Source of the DNA: CAJBNH01 sp964447285
Lineage (GTDB): Bacteria > Myxococcota_A > UBA9042
Assembly (NCBI GenBank): GCA_964447285.1
Contig: CAYURO010000012.1
Location: forward strand, 49,737 to 113,736
Length of the DNA: 64,000 nucleotides
Reading direction: 5' to 3'
Shown here: positions 49,744-58,031 of the stretch, piece by piece
How positions within the stretch are numbered: position 1 is the first letter of the stretch
Layout: each line of letters starts with the position of its first letter
The notes under the pieces: model-generated
The model's database searches: none
What the model was told of the DNA's origin: nothing
What the model saw: the letters and a program-made list of their open reading frames with translations, nothing else
Program-made: the position numbers and the translations under genes

Positions 49744-51861
49744 CTACTCGCCCGGTTCCTTGATGAAAGCCAGCTCTTTGAGGTCCAAGCCTGCCGGATA
49801 GCCGTACGACACGTACTGGTCGAACCCGTACACATCGACCGCGACCAGGCGCTTCTCTCCGTTCACCGGCAGCGACCGTACCGTGTGGGTGCCCGCACTG
49901 ACGTACTGCCGGGTCATCTTGTACTTCAAGGCCGGGGTGCCGTCGGTCGAGGGCAGCACCGGGACCATCTCAAACACGTCGGGCGCCAGCGGCTGGCCGT
50001 CGAACACCACTTGGGCGTCAATCGGCGCGGCGATCGAGATGTAGTTGCTGGCGTACTTGTCGGGCGTCAGGAACACGAAGTCCTCGCGCCACTGGTCGGT
50101 GGGAATCGCAAGCAAGAATGCGGGGTCGCCCGTTCCCGCATCGCCCTGCTGGGCACCCGAAGTGTTCGGCTCCGGCGCGTCCTGGCTGGCCATGAAGTGA
50201 CCGAGCATGACGGGCGCCGGGGAACCATCCTTGTGGCGCGCCACCAGCTCAAAGCTGCCCAAGGTCTCGAATTCGTAAGACTCTCCCTGATCCAGCACGG
50301 GCACCTTGACGGGCTTGCCCTTGGCGTCCAGCGTGCCGGGCGACACGTCGACCAGCGTGCCGTCGGTGGCCGCCAGGATGCGCCACGCGTCCAGCTCCTG
50401 TCCGCGCGGCTGCAGCTTGACGCCGACGTAGCGCCACCCCCACGTCTTGACGGGGAACATTTGCATTTCCAGGTGGTCCGCGCAGCACGTGATGAAGGCC
50501 GAGCAGTGGTCGTTGCGGTTGCACGCCGTCTTGCCGTCCCACTCGCACACGCCGCACTTCTCTCCCTTGGCGATCTGCTGGGGCGTACACGCGCCCGTCA
50601 GGCAGTGGTTGGTGTTGGGCACGTTCGCGGCCTCGCTGCCGGCGAAGACGGCCACGCGCTTGTCGGCGAGCACCACAGTGCCGGTCAGATCGCTGCCCAC
50701 CTCGTCGGACTCGAGGTTCAGCACATCCCATTGGTCCAACACGAACTGCGCGGAGCAGGTGGCGCCGGCGTCGTCGGGCTTGCAGTTGTACGCCTTGATC
50801 TTGCCGTCCTGACTGCCCAACGTCCGCCCCGTGGACTTCGAGAACGTGACAGAGACGTTGGTCTTGCCGCCCTGGGTCCCCACCACCGTCACGAACCCGC
50901 GCAGGATCGAGAACGACTGTTCGCGGGACATGGCGATATAGTACTTGCCCAGCAGCTCGTCGGGCAGCAGCAGTGAAGCGTCGTTCGAGTAGACGTTGAC
51001 GTTCTCTAGCGGATTGAATTGATAGGCGGCGATCGGCGCCGACGACGTCACGCGGTAGGCCAGCTTCTCCTGAATCGTCGCATTGATGTTGCGCGCAGGC
51101 AGGTTGAAGACGCGCAGCTCGCCCGGCATCAGCGGCGAGAAGTCCATCTGCTCGCCTTGGCTGTCGTACAGTACCTTCTCGACCGCGCCCCCCTCAAATT
51201 GCTCGATCGTGATCGTGGTCGACAGCTTGTCCGATGCGTTGGACACGACGACGGCGTACTGCGCGCCGGCTGCATCGTAGTAACTGCGGCTGCCACCTGG
51301 CACAAACGCATTGTCCAGATCGGTGGCCCAGAACGAGCAGCCAACGTAGCTCTTGGCTTTCACGTTGATGTCGCACGCCTTCTGGCACAGACCGCCCGCG
51401 GCGCACTGCAAGCCCTTGGTCGCGTCGCAATTTTCCGCCGGCTGCCACTGGCCGTCGCCGTTGCACTCGTGGATCGCGGTCGAGTCCTGCGGGTCGCAGC
51501 GTCGCGATCCGGGCTGGCACTGCGCGCAGACGCCGGGGTTGTAGCAGGCGGTCGTGACGCCCAGCTCGTCGGTGCAGAGTTCCGCTTCGTAGCCACTGCC
51601 GTCGGGCAGGCACCGCAGAACGTGCTGGCTGGTGGCGCAGCCGTCGGTGGTCCCTGGAACGCAGACGGCTCCCGGAGGGACGTCGACAATTTGCGTGTCG
51701 GCCACGTCGGCAGAGGTATCGGCCGGAGTCGCCGTGTCCTTGTCCGTGGTCGCGCTGCTGCTGCAACCCATTGTCAGTACAAGCATTCCGGAGAGCGCGA
51801 AAGCCGCCCGCCGCATTCGCTGCGTCCTCGCCGCCCGGCCCTGAGCACCTGCCATCGACAT
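49744..51861 (-). CDS. IgGFc-binding-like lipoprotein, first gene of the surface cluster
   Basis: A 705-aa lipoprotein. ATG 51861 behind GGGAGGA gives a signal peptide ending LTMGC (lipid Cys33), then SSSATTDKDT and an acidic linker. Residues about 70-160 form a Cys-rich part (CVPGTTDGCATSQHVLRC and later CQPGSRRCDP). The rest resembles the domain found at the N-terminus of human IgGFc-binding protein, seen widely in environmental bacteria: strands such as YAVVVSNASDKLSTTITIEQ, the phrase YRVTSSAPIAAYQFNPLENV, and a long search-and-report core ending GTHTVRSLPVNGEKR. The bacterial role is not known. It is preceded by a promoter and followed after 69 nt by the TIG/propeller gene. Confidence 0.8.
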   Translation of the reverse strand: MSMAGAQGRAARTQRMRRAAFALSGMLVLTMGCSSSATTDKDTATPADTSADVADTQIVDVPPGAVCVPGTTDGCATSQHVLRCLPDGSGYEAELCTDELGVTTACYNPGVCAQCQPGSRRCDPQDSTAIHECNGDGQWQPAENCDATKGLQCAAGGLCQKACDINVKAKSYVGCSFWATDLDNAFVPGGSRSYYDAAGAQYAVVVSNASDKLSTTITIEQFEGGAVEKVLYDSQGEQMDFSPLMPGELRVFNLPARNINATIQEKLAYRVTSSAPIAAYQFNPLENVNVYSNDASLLLPDELLGKYYIAMSREQSFSILRGFVTVVGTQGGKTNVSVTFSKSTGRTLGSQDGKIKAYNCKPDDAGATCSAQFVLDQWDVLNLESDEVGSDLTGTVVLADKRVAVFAGSEAANVPNTNHCLTGACTPQQIAKGEKCGVCEWDGKTACNRNDHCSAFITCCADHLEMQMFPVKTWGWRYVGVKLQPRGQELDAWRILAATDGTLVDVSPGTLDAKGKPVKVPVLDQGESYEFETLGSFELVARHKDGSPAPVMLGHFMASQDAPEPNTSGAQQGDAGTGDPAFLLAIPTDQWREDFVFLTPDKYASNYISIAAPIDAQVVFDGQPLAPDVFEMVPVLPSTDGTPALKYKMTRQYVSAGTHTVRSLPVNGEKRLVAVDVYGFDQYVSYGYPAGLDLKELAFIKEPGE

Positions 51862-51921
51862 GGATCCTCCCGAACCGAAGCCTGAACTGTCGCTGCCCGC
51901 CGTGCTGCGGACGAAAGGTTG

Positions 51922-51951
51922 AACGTACTCGATGGGACCCGCCACGGTCAA
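51922..51951 (-). promoter_or_regulatory. Promoter of the five-gene surface lipoprotein cluster
   Basis: On the minus strand TTGACC (51951-51946) and TACGTT (51927-51922) are 18 bp apart. Transcription would start near 51915, leaving a leader of about 54 nt before ATG 51861. I saw no other promoter this good within the cluster. Confidence 0.5.
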
Positions 51952-52130
51952 ATGCTGCCGCGCTGGCGGTCTGAAGTGGTCGCGTTCCGCATCGTCTTGA
52001 AATGCCGCACATTTCTCCTTGATCTGGGATGCATTCAGCCTCTGTTCACCTGCTCTCAGGACTTGCCGCTGGGCATCGCTTCGTAGTACGTGACGGCCAG
52101 GGGCCGGCGAGGCTCTTGGTAGAGGCGAGC

Positions 52131-52868
52131 GTGAACGCCCGGCACCTGTGGTTTTATGGAGTCTTGGGGGCGATGACGGCGGCCTGTGGCTTCCGGGCGG
52201 TGGTGGCCGGCGTGAGAGGGCGTACCGCTGAGGTCGAGCGACAGCAGCGACGTTGGGCTCAGGCCCTGTTGTCCGCGGCCAAGGTTGACGTCGAAGTGCG
52301 TGGCGCCGAACACATCCGCTCAGGTCGTCCCTGCGTCATCGTGTCCAACCATGCGTCGTCCCTCGACCCGCTCGTGCTGTTTCTGGGGATGCCGATGGGC
52401 TTTACCTATGTCGCCAAGCGCGAGCTTCTGAAGGTGCCGATCTTCGGCTGGATCATTCGTCGCACCGGCGCCGTCTTCGTGGACCGGCGTGACAACGCTG
52501 CCGCGCGCGCCACGCTCAAGGTCGCCGCCGACCGAATGCGGGCCGGTCAGCACGTGCTTGTGTTTCCAGAGGGTACCCGTTCGCCAGACGGCCGGTTGCA
52601 GCCGTTCAAGAAGGGAGGTTTCGTGCTCGCGATCGACGCGGAGGCCGACTTGCTTCCGGTGTCCATCGTCGGGGCGAGCATCCTTTGCCCCCGCGATCAC
52701 TGGTTCGTCCGTCCGGGCCGGGTCGTGTTGTGCATTCACCCGCCTGTGTCGACCGAGGGGCGCACCTACGAAGACCGCGAGCCCCTGATGGCCGCCGTCC
52801 ATCGTGCGATCGACACCGGCTTGCGAGAAACGCCAGTACCTGCCACACACGCTGACCGCGCCGCATGA
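52131..52868 (+). CDS. plsC: 1-acyl-sn-glycerol-3-phosphate acyltransferase
   Basis: It adds the second acyl chain in phospholipid synthesis at the inner membrane. Motif I NHASSLD has the catalytic His74 and Asp79; motif III FPEGTR is at 145-150; motif II VDRR lies between. GTG 52131 with GAGG six bases upstream gives 245 aa, the usual PlsC length; an in-frame ATG at 52029 would add 34 residues that are not PlsC-like. One hydrophobic helix near the N-terminus anchors it. It is divergent from the lipoprotein cluster. Confidence 0.92.
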   Translation: MNARHLWFYGVLGAMTAACGFRAVVAGVRGRTAEVERQQRRWAQALLSAAKVDVEVRGAEHIRSGRPCVIVSNHASSLDPLVLFLGMPMGFTYVAKRELLKVPIFGWIIRRTGAVFVDRRDNAAARATLKVAADRMRAGQHVLVFPEGTRSPDGRLQPFKKGGFVLAIDAEADLLPVSIVGASILCPRDHWFVRPGRVVLCIHPPVSTEGRTYEDREPLMAAVHRAIDTGLRETPVPATHADRAA

Positions 52869-52953
52869 CAGTCGGAAGGCGCAAGATCCCGGACTAGAGA
52901 GGAAATCCTGCCGCTGCCGCCATCGGCCATGGTCCCGTTGCGGTCGTTGATCC

Positions 52954-52983
52954 TTGACACCCATGGGCCTGCGAGCGTAAGGT
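52954..52983 (+). promoter_or_regulatory. Promoter for rpsP
   Basis: TTGACA (52954-52959) and TAAGGT (52978-52983) are 18 bp apart. Transcription would start near 52990, giving a leader of about 60 nt before ATG 53051. Confidence 0.5.
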
Positions 52984-53050
52984 CTCGCACCTTCGGTCCC
53001 GGCCCAAGCTGCCACGACCGACCGAACAACAGCAGAACTTCAGGGGTATC

Positions 53051-53296
53051 ATGGCCGTACGTATCAGGCTCGCCCGCTTCGGCGGCAAGAAGGCTCCCTA
53101 CTACCGCGTCGTCGCGGCCAACAGCGAGGCGCGCCGCGACGGCCGTTTCCTTGAGCAGGTGGGCACCTACGCACCCTTGGGCGGCGCCGAGCAGTTCAAG
53201 CTGCTGCGCGACCGTTATGATCACTGGATCTCGGTCGGCGCCCAGCCCAGCGACACCGTGGCTGCGCTGGTTCGCCGCGCGGACGCCAAGGCCTGA
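53051..53296 (+). CDS. rpsP: 30S ribosomal protein S16
   Basis: An assembly protein of the small ribosomal subunit. The 81-aa sequence begins MAVRIRLARFGGKKAPYYRV, the family signature, and has DGRFLEQVGTYAP and the usual SVGAQPSDTV near the end. The ATG has AGGGG upstream. It is followed by khpA, as usual, but rimM, trmD and rplS, the other common partners, are not downstream. Confidence 0.97.
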   Translation: MAVRIRLARFGGKKAPYYRVVAANSEARRDGRFLEQVGTYAPLGGAEQFKLLRDRYDHWISVGAQPSDTVAALVRRADAKA

Positions 53297-53409
53297 GCCA
53301 TCCAGGCGAAGCCGGCCCCCCGACGCCCATGCCCGCCCGACCCGCGCCTACTCGCGGGATAGCGGAACGGCCCCGGACGTCTGGTCCTGCCGCCTCGGAG
53401 ACCCGATCC

Positions 53410-53643
53410 ATGCGCGAACTCCTGCACTATCTTGCGACCGTGCTCGTGGACCATCCCGAGGACGTCAAGGTCGATGAAGAGACCACCGAAGAAGGCGTAG
53501 TCCTTCGCCTTTCGGTTCGTCGCGAAGACATCGGCAAGGTGATCGGCAAGCAGGGGCGCACTGCACGCGCCATCCGCAACCTCGTCCACGCGGCGGCGGT
53601 CCAGCGGCAACAGCGCGTCAACGTTCAGTTCGTCGATTCGTGA
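53410..53643 (+). CDS. khpA: KH-domain RNA-binding protein KhpA
   Basis: A small RNA chaperone-like protein that acts with KhpB in some bacteria. ATG 53410, with GGAG upstream, gives 77 aa; a longer frame to 53329 is unsupported. The KH core has the GxxG loop in VIGKQGRTARAIRN. The rpsP-khpA order is conserved widely. The start of the protein (MRELLHYLATVLVDHPEDV) fits the family. Confidence 0.93.
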   Translation: MRELLHYLATVLVDHPEDVKVDEETTEEGVVLRLSVRREDIGKVIGKQGRTARAIRNLVHAAAVQRQQRVNVQFVDS

Positions 53644-53746
53644 GCCTGCCCTGCGTCTGCCCTCGGGGTCACGACCTGCGGAAAACGGCTCCCTGAACAG
53701 CGCTTCTGGCGCACCGGGATGCGTGTCCCGGCCCGAGAGCATTCGA

Positions 53747-55000
53747 ATGCCGACCGACCCTGTCCGCGCGCCCGACGTCCCGCCAGTCGATCAACCGGTG
53801 GCGCCAGCGGTTTTCGTGCGCCAACTCGCGCTCTCCGCCGCGGCGCTTCCCTCTTTGGCCGTGGGTTGGGCGGCACTTGCGCTTGTCGGCACCCAGCTGC
53901 CGCAGGCGGACGCGCCGTGGCCGGTCACCGATGGTCTGTCGCGTCCGGACCTGCTGGCGATTCACGGGCTTGGCCTCGATCGTCTGGCTGGTTCCGCCGC
54001 CTTCTGGCTGTTGCTCTCGCTGACGATGGTGGTCGCGGTGGCTCGGATGTTGTTCCCTGAGACCCTCGCTGTCTGGCGGTCCCCAGGCCCGGCATCGGAC
54101 GACTTGGCTGCACGGCTGCTTCAGTCGCTGAAGGCGGGTTCCCTGCGTGTTCGGTCGACGACGATCGACGGCCGCGTTCGCATCGACATTGGACTGCCGC
54201 TCGTCGGTCCAGTGTTGCTGGTGTCGGCCGGGGTCGTCGCCGCCGGTTGCCTCACGTTCTTCGCAACGTCACCCTTGCCGGTCTGGATCGACGTGCCTGT
54301 CGACGGCGCTGAGCGGGCCTTGCACGCATCGTCGCCCGATGGCGGCACCCTGGGGACGGCCGCGGGTCGATGGCGCGGACGCTGCACTTCGGTCGCAGGG
54401 AACGTGCAGTGCAGCTTGGATGTCCCGGGGGCGTTGCCTGCCTTCACCCTCGCGCCGGGAGAGACGACCTCGGTCGCGGGGATGCGCTTTGCTTGGGTCG
54501 CGACAGGTCGCACAACCGACGCTGGGTCGCCGACTCTGCAGTGGCGTCCGACCGGGTCCCAGACCGCATACGCGATTCACTTGCAAGCCGGTCAGATGCG
54601 GGAAGCCCCTGCGCTGGGCGGCGCCCGTTTCTTGGACGTGCCGACCCAGACCGCCGGACCTCTGGTGCTGCTGCACCACGGTCCTGCACAGGCGCGCACC
54701 GGGGCTGCGCTTGTGTCACCTGCGCTGGGATTGCCGGGACGCGAGGCCGCGGCAGTTCGCACGATCGATGTCGTGAGGTTGCAGAAGACCGAAGATCTGC
54801 CCATCGGCCTGTTGTGGGTTGCCGTCGCGATGGCTGCGGTCGGGGCCTGGTTGTCGTGGGGCGTGGCGCGCCTGCGCGTCGAGGTTGACCCCGAGGCCTC
54901 GCGGGGCGTCGTCGTCCACTCATGCAACCGCCGGCGCTTGCTTGGGATTGTGACGGCGGCCAGCGAGTCTGCGGCCGATTCCATCGCGACGGCTCGCTGA
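53747..55000 (+). CDS. Membrane protein, possibly a degenerate ResB
   Basis: A 417-aa membrane protein. ATG 53747 follows GAGAG; GTG 53723 is an alternative. Hydrophobic helices lie at about residues 28-48, 80-104 and 150-172, with a periplasmic part of about 190 residues and another helix near 345-367. The segment VGTQLPQADAP followed by HGLGLDRLAGSAAFWLLLSL is similar in shape to the start of ResB, the cytochrome c maturation protein (a loop with PQ, then a helix after a short amphipathic part). The match is only by pattern and the usual histidines cannot be placed. The next gene starts 27 nt downstream. Confidence 0.55.
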   Translation: MPTDPVRAPDVPPVDQPVAPAVFVRQLALSAAALPSLAVGWAALALVGTQLPQADAPWPVTDGLSRPDLLAIHGLGLDRLAGSAAFWLLLSLTMVVAVARMLFPETLAVWRSPGPASDDLAARLLQSLKAGSLRVRSTTIDGRVRIDIGLPLVGPVLLVSAGVVAAGCLTFFATSPLPVWIDVPVDGAERALHASSPDGGTLGTAAGRWRGRCTSVAGNVQCSLDVPGALPAFTLAPGETTSVAGMRFAWVATGRTTDAGSPTLQWRPTGSQTAYAIHLQAGQMREAPALGGARFLDVPTQTAGPLVLLHHGPAQARTGAALVSPALGLPGREAAAVRTIDVVRLQKTEDLPIGLLWVAVAMAAVGAWLSWGVARLRVEVDPEASRGVVVHSCNRRRLLGIVTAASESAADSIATAR

Positions 55001-55027
55001 CCCCTTCTTGTTCGTGTCGGAGAACGA

Positions 55028-56212
55028 ATGGACCCGAACCTCGTCCCGCAGCTTCTGGCCGTTGCCGGCGCCCTGGTACTGGTGGCCCTTGCTGCGTATC
55101 CGCACCGTCGGCTCGCGTTTGCCGGGGTCGTGATCGCCATCGCCGCTGCTGCTGCGCGTTTGCCCGACTTGGGACCGGCGGCCTTCGCACTCGCCGCTAG
55201 CGCGGGCCTTGCCTTCTGGGTGGCCGTGCGTCCCCAGCCCCTGACTCGACCGCTCTCCGTGTTGGCTGCCGTGTGGATGCTGCCAGCGATGGTGTCCGCG
55301 CCGCTTGCCGGACAGGTCTCGGTCTCTGCGTGGTTGTCGGCGGCACTGGCCTGGCTGATCGCAGCCGCGACTGTGGCCGGAGTCGCGGCTCGGGCAGACT
55401 CGGGACCTCCCCGTCTGGTGCTGGCAGCCCTGCTTGCGATGGCTCCCTTGGCCCCTCGCGGAGGTCCATGGTTCCGATGGGTTGGAGCGCCCGTTTCCGT
55501 GCAGGACCCGCAGTCAGCGGTCCGCTGGCTTGTAGACGCGCCGCTGCCTGCCGTGGCGCCGCCCGACGCTGCATGGATTCTGAGCGTGACGACTTGGGGG
55601 CCTTCCCTTCTGGTCTTGGCGGTCGCATTGGCTTGGTTCGTTCAACGGCGAGCGGAACGGCGTCGTGGGTTGGCGCTCGCGGGCCTCGGCGTGGCAACAG
55701 CGGCGATCGGCGTGGCGTGGTTTCTGGGTGCGCAGGCGGCCTTGCAGGGGCCGGCCCTCGTTTGGGTCCCGGGGGAATCGCTGCCCGCGCCGATTTGGTC
55801 CGGCACATCGCTACACGCCGATTTCGTTTGGGCGGCACTATTCTTGGGGCGCGTGGTGACGATGGGGGCCCTCCTGTTGCCGTCGGTGCCGGCCCAGATG
55901 CGGCAGACCGCGCTCGGCGGAGCATTGGACTGGCCGTTCCGACTGCACTTGGCGGTGTTCGGGCTTGCGCTCGGCCTCGCTGGCGTGTGGCTCGTCACCG
56001 CTGCGGGCACCAGCGGCGGGTCCTGGTTGGCAGACCCGGCGGTCTTTGCGCTGCTTGCGGTGCTGGTGGGCACTGCCACGGCGCTGCCAGGCGTCTGGTC
56101 CGGGCGGTCCCTGTCCCGCGATCTCGGTCAAGGGGGCCAACTTTTGGGCGCGGCGCTGCTGGTCGGCGGCGCGCAGGCGGGATGGTCGGTCGCCAGCAGT
56201 CTCCTGCCGTAA
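55028..56212 (+). CDS. Polytopic membrane protein, possibly a degenerate CcsA/ResC
   Basis: A 394-aa protein with about 11-12 membrane helices and short loops. ATG 55028 is preceded by GGAG. The stretch SGGSWLADPAVFALLAVLV near the C-terminus can be laid against the haem-handling motif of CcsA (WGSYWSWDPKETWALI), but most of its tryptophans are absent. Taken with the preceding gene, a ResB/ResC-like pair that has lost its haem-binding residues is possible. The alternative is an unrelated membrane protein. It ends the rpsP-khpA run. Confidence 0.5.
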   Translation: MDPNLVPQLLAVAGALVLVALAAYPHRRLAFAGVVIAIAAAAARLPDLGPAAFALAASAGLAFWVAVRPQPLTRPLSVLAAVWMLPAMVSAPLAGQVSVSAWLSAALAWLIAAATVAGVAARADSGPPRLVLAALLAMAPLAPRGGPWFRWVGAPVSVQDPQSAVRWLVDAPLPAVAPPDAAWILSVTTWGPSLLVLAVALAWFVQRRAERRRGLALAGLGVATAAIGVAWFLGAQAALQGPALVWVPGESLPAPIWSGTSLHADFVWAALFLGRVVTMGALLLPSVPAQMRQTALGGALDWPFRLHLAVFGLALGLAGVWLVTAAGTSGGSWLADPAVFALLAVLVGTATALPGVWSGRSLSRDLGQGGQLLGAALLVGGAQAGWSVASSLLP

Positions 56213-56264
56213 CGCCTTGGCGCGACGCGGTTTTTCCCCACAGGTCCGCGGCCGCGGGCGTGTC

Positions 56265-56924
56265 TCAGCACGTATCCGCGCGGTCCAAAATGCCGGGTCG
56301 CGCGTCGGCCAGACACACGGCGGCAGCGACGTTCCAACCAGCCGCGCGTAGGGCAGATGCCGCCGTCACCAGCGTTTGGCCTGTCGTCACCACATCGTCG
56401 ATCAGCACGACGCGCCCGGGCTTCGGTCGCCGTCCGGCGCGGGTCGGTCGGAAGTCGGGAGCCCGACTGCGGTCTTCGCGACGGATGTCGTGCCGGTCCA
56501 GCCGCTCAAGCGCCCAGGCGACCCGCATGTCGCGCCGCGGACACGCCATGCCGGTGGCCAGCAGGTCCGGAAAGTGAAGGCCGCGCTCTGCAAGTCGCCC
56601 CCGATGCGGCGGCACCGCGACCAGCCAAACCGGTTCTGGACGCGGTCCGACGAGTTCGACCAGGCGGGCCAGTAGCGGCAATACCGGCTGAAGATCAGGT
56701 AGTTGACCCTTCTTGACCCGCGTGACCGCGTCTGCCACGGGCCCGCCGTACACCAGGGCTGCCGATACGGGCAGGGTGTCACCGTTCCAGGTGGCCGGTA
56801 TCCAGCGTCCCCCGTTCAGCACAGCCGGCGCGCATGAGCCGCACCACGCGGCCTCGTACCCCACGGGCAGCCGTTCGTCGCAACCCAAGCAAGTCTTGCC
56901 GAACAGAAACTTGGACCAGCCCAC
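56265..56924 (-). CDS. comF: ComF-family phosphoribosyltransferase-like protein
   Basis: A 219-aa protein related to ComF, required for DNA uptake in naturally competent bacteria. The N-terminal zinc finger has Cys12, Cys15, Cys28 and Cys31. The C-terminal half is a type I PRTase fold with the PRPP loop VVLIDDVVTTGQTL. The GTG start at 56924 has AGGTGG upstream. No other competence gene is nearby, so uptake of DNA is possible but not shown. Confidence 0.85.
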   Translation of the reverse strand: MGWSKFLFGKTCLGCDERLPVGYEAAWCGSCAPAVLNGGRWIPATWNGDTLPVSAALVYGGPVADAVTRVKKGQLPDLQPVLPLLARLVELVGPRPEPVWLVAVPPHRGRLAERGLHFPDLLATGMACPRRDMRVAWALERLDRHDIRREDRSRAPDFRPTRAGRRPKPGRVVLIDDVVTTGQTLVTAASALRAAGWNVAAAVCLADARPGILDRADTC

Positions 56925-57033
56925 GACCCACCTCGTGTTGGGGCTTGCGTTGGCCCCGCGAGATGATCGTCGGCTGGCGCAAAACGCCGCAGCTCAGACC
57001 AAATTTCGTGGATAGGGGGAGCTTGTCGCCGGG

Positions 57034-57798
57034 CTAGGGATGCTCGTCCGTCGACGTCAGCGTCAGGATCTCGGTGCCGCCGTCCAGAATCGCAATCGAG
57101 CACTCGTAGTGCGCCGAGGCCTTGCCGTCGTCGGTGACCACCGTCCAGCCGTTGCCCAAGGTGTGCACGTCATCGCCGCCCAGATTGACCATGGGCTCGA
57201 GTGCAAGCGTCCAGCCGCTTTGGATGCGGGGGCCAGTTCCCACCTTGCCGTAGTTGGGCACCTGCGGGTCCTCGTGCAGCTTGCGCCCGACGCCGTGGCC
57301 GCAGTAGTCGCGCACAATGCCGTAATGCTTGGCATTCAGCACGGCCTCGATGGCGGCGCCGACGTCACCGACGCGATTGCCGACCTTGGCAGCGTCGATG
57401 CCGGCGAACAGGCTGCGCTTGGTGGTCTCGACCAACTCGCTCAGCTCGGCGGCGGCGGGTTCGACCAGCAGCGTGATCGCCGCGTCGCCCACCCAACCGT
57501 CCAGGGTCGCGCCACAGTCGATCGACAGCAGGTCGCCCTTCTTCAGTTTGCGCTGGTCCGGGATGCCGTGGACGACTTCGTGGTTCACCGACAGGCACAA
57601 CGACGCGGGGAAGCCGTGATAGCCCTTGAAGGTGGGCCACGCGCCGCGCCCCTTGATCAGTGCTTCTGCGGCCTTGTCGAGCTCGCGCAGGCTGACACCC
57701 TCACCGGCCATGCCACGCAGCATCCGCAGCGTGTCGCCCACGATGGCGCCGGCCGCTCGCATCTTCTTGATGTTGTCCGTGGACTTTCGCTCGATCAC
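57034..57798 (-). CDS. map: Methionine aminopeptidase, type I
   Basis: It removes the initiator methionine from new proteins. GTG 57798 behind AGAGG gives 254 aa, the normal length, starting VIERKSTDNIKKMR; the open frame upstream does not match the family. The five metal ligands are visible: Asp in SIDCGATLDG, Asp in VGDAAIT, His in GHGVGRKLHE, Glu in LEPMV and Glu in YECSIAI. It lies 109 nt from comF on the same strand and is divergent from proA. Confidence 0.94.
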   Translation of the reverse strand: MIERKSTDNIKKMRAAGAIVGDTLRMLRGMAGEGVSLRELDKAAEALIKGRGAWPTFKGYHGFPASLCLSVNHEVVHGIPDQRKLKKGDLLSIDCGATLDGWVGDAAITLLVEPAAAELSELVETTKRSLFAGIDAAKVGNRVGDVGAAIEAVLNAKHYGIVRDYCGHGVGRKLHEDPQVPNYGKVGTGPRIQSGWTLALEPMVNLGGDDVHTLGNGWTVVTDDGKASAHYECSIAILDGGTEILTLTSTDEHP

Positions 57799-57960
57799 CG
57801 GGACACCTCTGAAGGGCCTCACATTGTCGGCCGCGGCATCGCACCTGCGGTCTTCGTGGGCTTGCTGCGGAGCCGCGAGAACATACCCACGCCCCCCGTC
57901 GCCGGCAAGCCACTCATGGTCAAGTCTGGGCAAGCACGTGCGGTTCCCGGGCGGTTGTGA

Positions 57961-57989
57961 TTGACGGGTCAAGTCTGCGCTCCTACCCT
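57961..57989 (+). promoter_or_regulatory. Promoter for proA
   Basis: TTGACG (57961-57966) and TACCCT (57984-57989) are 17 bp apart. Transcription would start near 57996. AGGAG (58018-58022) precedes the TTG start at 58032. Confidence 0.5.
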
Positions 57990-58031
57990 GATCGCCACTT
58001 CCTTCCATCGCACCCGCAGGAGCTTCGCCCG

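Noticed and set aside
56246..56257. 12-bp perfect palindrome CCGCGGCCGCGG between convergent genes
   Set aside because: No loop or U tract for a terminator; likely chance in GC-rich DNA.
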